Assembly: GCF_001647085.1 (NCBI RefSeq)
Contig: NZ_CP015520.1
Coordinates: 496,001 to 560,000, forward strand
Direction of reading: 5' to 3'
DNA length: 64,000 nt
DNA from: Thermococcus piezophilus
GTDB taxonomy: Archaea > Methanobacteriota_B > Thermococci > Thermococcales > Thermococcaceae
The first letter of the stretch is position 1, and each line of letters begins with the position of its first letter. The notes beneath the pieces are model-generated. The model did not search any database. It was given only the letters and a program-made list of their open reading frames with translations, and was not told the origin of the DNA. Of this stretch, positions 59,501-64,000 are shown in pieces. A program made the position numbers and the translations under genes.

Positions 59501-59766
59501 CCCTCACCAGGGAGCTCCTTGCTGAGGGCCTCGCGAGGGAGTTCGTCAGGAGAATACAGGAGATGAGGAAGCGCCTCGATTTGGACGTCAACGACAGGAT
59601 AATCGTCACCATAGAGACCACCGACGAGAACCGTGAGCTCCTTCATGAGAACCTCGACTACGTAAAGAAGGAGACGAGGGCAACTGAGGTAATCTTCGGC
59701 GAAGCCAGGGGCTACGTCGTTGAATGGCCCGAAGTTCAGGCAAAGATAGGGATTGAGCTGGTCTAA
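56569..59766 (+). CDS. ileS: Isoleucyl-tRNA synthetase
   Basis: The 1065-residue class I synthetase has the first signature GAIHLGTAWNKI (HIGH-type), the editing domain with TTTPWTLPANLAVAVHPEY, zinc Cys pairs (HWCPRCETA and CWRCKTP), and KMSKSLGNIIRPEEVV. The C-terminal anticodon-binding part runs intact to 59766. It charges tRNA(Ile) and edits Val. GGGAGGTTTTGAA precedes ATG 56569. No damage anywhere, a good internal control against general sequence error. Confidence 0.98.
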   Translation: MIREPEFREYSPGKLEEKVEHFWKENNIYEKAKASRANGPKYYFLDGPPYVSGAIHLGTAWNKIIKDMVIRFRIMQGYNVRRQPGFDMHGLPIEVKVEQALGLKTKKDIETEIGVDEFIRKCKEFALNNLKVMTEQFKMLGIWMDWDNPYMTIKNEYIESGWFTLKRAWEKGLLEKDKRVLHWCPRCETALAEHEVRGEYKIRKDPSIYVKFPVEGKDNEYLLVWTTTPWTLPANLAVAVHPEYDYVKVRVETENGEECWIMAKALVERVLAEVGVKGEIVEEFKGEDLEGLHYRHILMEEYPTQKEFRERYEWAHRVILGEHVTLEGGTGLVHTAPGHGEEDFEVGREYGLPAYSPVDDQGRYVEGRWNGVYVKDADPEIIEHLKEKGYLVKAGTIEHKYPHCWRCKTPLIFRATDQWFLKVSKVKDQIIKENDEKVTWYPDWVKVRYDNGVMNSGDWVISRQRYWGIPLPIWQSEDGEIYVVGSFEELVKLSVAIEVNGERIDLPEDYSEKLRVIEEKLGPEDLHRPYVDAFIIKVNGKEMRRVKDVVDVWFDSGIASWASLDYPRNEELFKELWPADFIVEGEDQVTKWFYSQQAASVIAFDTVPYRKVAMHGYVLDEKGDKMSKSLGNIIRPEEVVQKEGRDPFRFYMLWATNPWENLKFSWKGLAQVKRMLNILWNVYVLSATYMSLDKFDPTRVNPEELPFREEDRWILSRVNSLIGEVTEGIETFRLTKATRAIYNFVVEDLSRWYIRLIRKRMWVEGDDPDKLAAYYTVWKVFNVLLRLMAPFTPYIAEEIYQNLLKPFLGVESVHMLDWPRADEKAIDEELEKEMEAVRKIVEAGSSARQKAKIKLRYPVRRIIIETEDETVKRAVERLNRLLRDQLNAKEVVVGRVERELIIKPNFARVGPEFKGDARLISQWIVEHGRELYEAGEMDVEIEGKTFHLTREHLRIEEKLPDFFVSEDFDGGRIFVDKTLTRELLAEGLAREFVRRIQEMRKRLDLDVNDRIIVTIETTDENRELLHENLDYVKKETRATEVIFGEARGYVVEWPEVQAKIGIELV

Positions 59767-59874
59767 CCTCATTTCTTTTCTATCTTTCCAGCAAAACCCT
59801 AACAACTTATGCCCCCATAAGTAACTTACGCCACCAGAACCAACAACTTAAAAGAGTAAAAGTTTGATTTAGGC

Positions 59875-60957
59875 TCAAGGCAGCGGAACCCTTTCCACCT
59901 CTATCCTGTCCCAGGTCGGGTATTCCTCGACGATGAAGAACCTGATGTCGCCTTCTATCGCCTCGGCAAGCTCCAGAGCTACCTCCTCAGGCATCTCTAT
60001 CCTGCCCCTCTCGCGGTTTACGTAAAGCCACTCCTCGGGAACCTCTGCCTCCTCCACGAGGAGGGTATAGAGCTCGTCTAAGTCCTCGTACTCTGCTATG
60101 CCAAAGCGAAGCGTTCCGTCCTCGGTTATCTCCATGTAAGGCTTAGCGACGTTTCTCGCCATCTTTTTCAGCCTGTTCTTGAGCTGAACCGCGTCCTTGA
60201 GCTTGGCGGTGCAGAGGTGGTAGTTCAGTGAGGTGTTCTCCTCGCCCCAGCGGAGAATTTCGAGGCCAAGCTCTAAGCTGCCCTTAATCGCTGAACTCTC
60301 ATCGCTGATGGGCAGGTACCCTCTATCCAGGAGGTTCCTCAGGTTGGTCTCGCTGAACTCCAGCTCGTTGATGTTGAAGAACTTCGCTCCAAGTCCGTCC
60401 AAAAACTCCGCGAACCACTTAATCCTCTCACCCTGACCAGGAACGGCGGGAACCTCTCCTCCAACGCCCCAGTCGAAGTCGAATGCGTTCTTTATGTTCT
60501 CAATCTCCACCCTGAAGAGCCTTGAGTTTGGATTGAAGAGGTCTGGGTGGAAGCGTATCTCGTCCAAACCTGCATCGTAGAGCTTTTCGAGGTTCTTCTT
60601 TGTTGCCAAAGCCCCAGTCGTGTAGAGGTGAACGTGAAAGCCCTCGCCGAAGGTTTCCTTTAAGGCCCTGATGTACTCAGCGGTTCTGTCGAGCCTCACC
60701 ATCGGGTCGCCACCGGTGACCCCTGCTCCCCTTGCCTCCTGAATTTTGGCCTCCTCAATAATGTCGTCTACCCTCTTAACCGGTCTCTCGTTGGCGTAAA
60801 CGACATCCTCCCTCCTCCAAGGGCTCAGCGGGCAGTAGAAGCAATCCCTCGGACATGCGCCCGTGGTGAAGAGAACAAGCTTCTCTCCTCTAACGCACAT
60901 CTGGCAGCCCTTCGGCAGTTCTCTCACGGCGTATGAAAAGTAAGGGGTCTCCCACAT
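59875..60957 (-). CDS. Radical SAM protein
   Basis: The 360-residue protein has CPRDCFYC, a CxxxCxxC cluster motif binding [4Fe-4S] and S-adenosylmethionine, preceded by KGCQMCVRGEKLVLFTTG. GAGVTGGDPMVR is the GGE-like loop. A further zinc/iron pair may be formed by the first CxxC. ATG 60957 (MWETPYFSYAVREL) has GGAGTTGG before it. Relatives are annotated only as radical SAM; the substrate is unknown. It is divergent from Pop5. Confidence 0.88.
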   Translation of the reverse strand: MWETPYFSYAVRELPKGCQMCVRGEKLVLFTTGACPRDCFYCPLSPWRREDVVYANERPVKRVDDIIEEAKIQEARGAGVTGGDPMVRLDRTAEYIRALKETFGEGFHVHLYTTGALATKKNLEKLYDAGLDEIRFHPDLFNPNSRLFRVEIENIKNAFDFDWGVGGEVPAVPGQGERIKWFAEFLDGLGAKFFNINELEFSETNLRNLLDRGYLPISDESSAIKGSLELGLEILRWGEENTSLNYHLCTAKLKDAVQLKNRLKKMARNVAKPYMEITEDGTLRFGIAEYEDLDELYTLLVEEAEVPEEWLYVNRERGRIEMPEEVALELAEAIEGDIRFFIVEEYPTWDRIEVERVPLP

Positions 60958-61039
60958 CCAACTCCCTCCAGCTCTCGATAACACAACCAGAGGAGCAGAC
61001 CTTAAAAAGGTTGGTCACCAAATCTGAGAAGGTGTTGAA

Positions 61040-61402
61040 ATGAGGGAAAGACCCAAGACACTGCCGCCGACACTGAGGGACAAGCACCGCTATATTGCCT
61101 TTCAGGTCATCGGTGAGAGGACCTTCACAAAGGACGAGATAAAGAGGGCTATCTGGGAGGCGAGCCTCTCGACCCTCGGGACGCTCGGCTCCGCTCGGGC
61201 CAAGCCCTGGTTCATAAAGTTCGACGAGAAGAGCCAGACTGGTATAATGCGCGTTGATAGAAAGCACGTGGAAGAGCTTCGCTTCGCCCTGACGCTCGTC
61301 ACTCACATAAACGGCTCTAAGGTGATTTTCAGGACGCTTGGCGTTTCTGGGACGATAAAGAGGCTGAAGAGAAAGTTCCTGAGTGAATTCGGATGGAAAT
61401 AA
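61040..61402 (+). CDS. rnp2: RNase P protein subunit Pop5
   Basis: The 120-residue protein has [17 protein letters not shown] at the start and the conserved [17 protein letters not shown] and [15 protein letters not shown], all typical of archaeal Pop5. It works with Rpp30 on the catalytic domain of RNase P RNA to trim tRNA 5' ends. Confidence 0.93.
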   Translation: MRERPKTLPPTLRDKHRYIAFQVIGERTFTKDEIKRAIWEASLSTLGTLGSARAKPWFIKFDEKSQTGIMRVDRKHVEELRFALTLVTHINGSKVIFRTLGVSGTIKRLKRKFLSEFGWK

Positions 61403-61422
61403 GAAAAATGAATTAATTCCGT

Positions 61423-61990
61423 TCATCCCTGAGCGACAATGGTTATTGTGTCGCCAGCGCTGAATCCGCTGTCGTCTCCAAGGCTCGAGCCAGACAGTGG
61501 AATGTCCGCACCAAGCTCAGTGTCCTCCCAGAGACCAACGATGTAGCTGATGCCGTTGTAGTCGGCGATATTCGGATAGACCTGGGTGAGGAAGTAGTAA
61601 GCTCCAGCGGCAGTACTGTAGGCATCCGTACCGTATATCGTCACCACAAGGGCACCAGTTGTTCTATCGTTAAAGAGCTGGATAACGAAGTAGCCCTCTG
61701 TGACGTTCCACCACGGAACTGGAGCCGTCCACGTGAAGTTGCCCTCTGGGGTCACTATGGTTATAGTTCCGTCGATTGCCATGTGGACGAGGGCTATACC
61801 GTCGTATTTTGCCGTTACTGGATTAACCAGAGGCCCGCCAACGGAGACAACAACAGCATTGGTAGTTACGGTGCTCATGTTAAACTCGCCGACTGATCTC
61901 GAAATCGTCCTAGTGCCCAAGGGTATCGTACGTGAGACGTACTGGGCGGTCGAGAATGCATCAGGGGTTCCAAGACCCTGTTGATGAGCC
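61423..61990 (-). pseudogene. S-layer-type C-terminal domain, fused upstream to a foreign fragment
   Basis: The part from GLGTPDAFSTAQYVSRTIPL to GFSAGDTITIVAQG is intact over about 185 codons. It is a close relative of 46560-47135: the phrases LGTPDAFSTA, VVVSVGGPLVNPVTAKYD and VTIYGTDAYSTAAGAYYFL recur in both. It has no start of its own. Just upstream at about 61980 the reading frame becomes the peptide-binding protein fragment. It is therefore the last third of a lost S-layer-type protein gene. Confidence 0.7.
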
Positions 61991-62685
61991 AGTTCATGGC
62001 AAACCTGACTTCCCTGATGGCGAACGGGTTGAAGTAAACCTGGTCACCAACGGTGACAATCGGAGCATCCTTGTCTGGGTCATGGTAAGTGTTGAAGGTC
62101 AGCTCATTGTAGGAGCTGGCACTCCTGTAGAGATTGAGGTTAGACAGAACGTCAGAATCAAAGTAGTAATACCAGCCTTTAGTAAACCTGAAGAGACCAA
62201 AGTCATATATGCCCTGGGAGATAGTGAGAATGGCACCGGTCACGTCCTGGGTGCCATAAAACTCTATTACGTTGGAGTTTCCATCCCTCTGGAGGGAGTC
62301 TGTATAAACGGTTCTTGAACCGTTGAACTTCTCAAGCTTGAGGTGGGGGCTATCTAGGGGGTACGTAGCAAGAAGGTACGGACCGTTACTTATGACGAGA
62401 TGCCCGCGTTCATTGTAGAATTGCAAATCCGCGTTTATCCTGGCGACCACAGCTGTCCAGTTAATGCCCGGGAAAGTTTCCACAACGTTACCTACAGAGA
62501 TAGCATCCATAATTGCAGCCAGATCAGAAGTATGGGTGCCGTTGAGAAGGTCGAGCCAGAGGACTCCCTCTGCACCGCTGCTGAAGGAGTAGGTTCTGTT
62601 GATGCCGTACTCCTTGCTCTTAGCGACGAGCTCGCCCATGGCCCAATAGAGCTCCCACGGCATCTGGGAGTAGAAAGGGTCTCGT
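61975..62685 (-). pseudogene. Peptide ABC transporter substrate-binding protein, internal fragment
   Basis: About 235 residues with PWELYWAMGELVAKSKEYG, HLVISNGPYLLATYPLDSP, EFYGTQDVTGAILTISQG and VYFNPFAIREVRFAMNWLIN. These match substrate-binding proteins of the oligopeptide type (SBP_bac_5) from Thermococcales. The ends are cut. Upstream (62690) it joins glgA, where its frame is out of phase, and downstream (61980) it joins the S-layer domain. Internal ATG 62663 opens the frame but is not a natural start. Confidence 0.6.
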
Positions 62686-62689
62686 CGTC

Positions 62690-63895
62690 AAGCTCTTTGG
62701 CCCATATCATCGCCCTCGCTAGGGCAAAGGCGTCCCTTGGGGGGACGAGCATCCCTGTGGCATGCTCCGGATCGCTGCTGAGGTCTATTATCGTGTCCTT
62801 TAATCCCCCAACAGCGAAAGCTATTGGAACGGCACCAAGGCACATTGCCTCGAGCTGAACCAGGCCGAAAGGCTCGAAGTACGATGGGATTACAACAAAG
62901 TCCACGGAGCCGTAGAGCTCCCTAACGACCTCCCTGCTGAGAAGTTTGGTAAGTGTCCTCACGTTCTCAGGGAAATGGTTTTCCATGGCCCTTACCCACG
63001 CTCCCAGCTCCGGATCCCCTTGCCGATGATGAACCTCATTTCACTGAAAGAGGGGTCAGTATAGAGGAGCTCTATCCATACAGCAGGGTGTCCACACCCT
63101 TCTGTGCCCTATCAAAACGCCCTATGAACATAAAGACCTTTCCATCGCGCAATCCAATGCCCTCAAGAATCTTCTCCTGCGTTCCTCCCGAGGGAGGCCT
63201 CTCGTCTCTATCGGCTTCTCGTTCCAGAAGGAGCAGTCTATACCATTGAAGACGTGCGTAACTTTGCCCTCGAAGAACCCTAAGAAGTCCCATTCCTCCC
63301 AGAGGTAGCTCCTGCTGACGGTCGTTACTGCGTCGGCTATGTAAGCTGCGGTATGCTCGGGGTCGATGTCCGGATAGGGGACGAGCTCATCGAGGTTGGC
63401 CTCATGGAAGTAGCACGCTGGAACCTTGGCCTTGTTGAGCCTGTGGACGGTGAAGACGCTCCTCAAACCAAAGTATTTTCTGAGAAGACCGAGCGCGAAG
63501 ACCGTGTGCCAGTCATGAGCGTGGAGGACATCGGGCTTGAACTTACCTATCAGTTCGTTCATGATTCCAACACTGGCCTTGCCGAAAAGAACGGCCTTCT
63601 TCAGCAGGCCGTCCCAGCCGGGACCGTAGATGTCAGGACTGTCAAGAACACCACCGCCAAGAGAATAAACCACGACACCATTCTGCTCTCTCTTTTTTAC
63701 AGTTACCCCCATTCTCTCCCCAAGGCCGAAACCCTGAAGGAGGTGAAAGGTTCGCCCACTTCTTCCCCGTGGCTCGGGGTAAAGACCACCACTTCGTGGC
63801 CGAGATTCGAGAGGCCCTCGGCTATGCTGGTTAAGGCCTCGGCAAGCCCCCAACCTTCACGGGCAGGTACTCAAATCCCAATATCAGAATCTGCA
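62690..63895 (-). pseudogene. Glycogen synthase (glgA), 5' part, broken by several frameshifts
   Basis: From ATG 63895 (MQILILGFEYLPVKVGGL) the fragments read SIAEGLSNLGHEVVVFTPSH, then SLGGGVLDSPDIYGPGWDG, VLHAHDWHTVFALGLLRKYFG, NGIDCSFWNEKP, GKVFMFIGRFDRAQKGVDTL and YFEPFGLVQLEAMCLGAVPI. Together these are the GT5 starch/glycogen synthase fold with its ADP-glucose site. Shifts occur at about 63845, 63750, 63200, 63090 and 63020. The gene ends in ELDDETLS, short of the usual C-terminus, and runs into the transporter fragment. Confidence 0.75.
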
Positions 63896-64000
63896 TTGCG
63901 GTCATCTCCTTTTTAAAATAGGGAAAGAGCAAAAAATCACTCCAAAAGTATGAACTTCTCACCCTCAACCTCTTCGAAGTAACTCCCTATTCCGCCGATC

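Overview
The window looks like a chromosome segment of a hyperthermophilic euryarchaeon of the order Thermococcales, most likely Thermococcus. This rests on protein family content recognised by eye: cyclic 2,3-diphosphoglycerate synthetase, archaeal PyrB/PyrI, ThiR, a tungsten aldehyde:ferredoxin oxidoreductase with ferredoxin and MoaD partners, a B12-type ribonucleotide reductase, RNase P Pop5 and archaeal IleRS. It also rests on AT-rich TATA boxes about 25 bases before starts and strong GGTG-type ribosome binding sites. No database search was run.

Layout. 1-8 kb: a LigB-type dioxygenase end, a broken AlaX gene, cpgS, a broken TnpB, an operon thiR-vanZ-yjbQ, and pyrB-(small ORF)-pyrI. 8-17 kb: an accessory island. 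It holds a solo right end of an IS607 element, an orphan AbiEi, a Schlafen/AlbA gene split by an intact IS607-type element (serine recombinase plus TnpB), an AbiEi/AbiEii toxin-antitoxin pair with a palindromic operator, and ATPase genes. Five copies of one short motif separate these modules. 17-26 kb: a dTDP-rhamnose cluster (rfbA, rfbB, rfbC, rfbD) with toxin-antitoxin remnants between its genes, a probable structured RNA, a second DUF234-type ATPase, a sugar nucleotidyltransferase and an epimerase. 26-34 kb: a membrane operon with DUF4129, DUF4350, MoxR, DUF58 (frameshifted) and DUF1616 proteins, then a TasA/SipW-type secreted protein. 34-38 kb: a broken STT3/AglB oligosaccharyltransferase and a broken GT39-like glycosyltransferase. 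38-44 kb: HAD phosphatase, ferritin-like protein, ribonucleotide reductase and a phosphoribosyltransferase. 44-51 kb: a decayed papain-family/PEGA/S-layer-type secreted protein, ThpR, CCA-adding enzyme and a decayed GH57 protein. 51-61 kb: OsmC, the tungsten enzyme set, a DMT transporter, a probable H/ACA sRNA, IleRS, a radical SAM enzyme and Pop5. 61-64 kb: a chimera of pieces of three genes (S-layer-type domain, peptide-binding protein, glgA).

A notable feature of the window is gene decay. About fifteen genes carry in-frame stops (TAG, TGA and TAA all occur) or one-base shifts, while long housekeeping genes (IleRS, ribonucleotide reductase, CCA enzyme, the tungsten enzyme) are clean. Decay falls mostly on secreted, glycosylation, transposon and toxin-antitoxin genes, so ordinary pseudogenes are the simplest reading. 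Some single lesions (AlaX, DUF58, GT39) could be sequencing errors.
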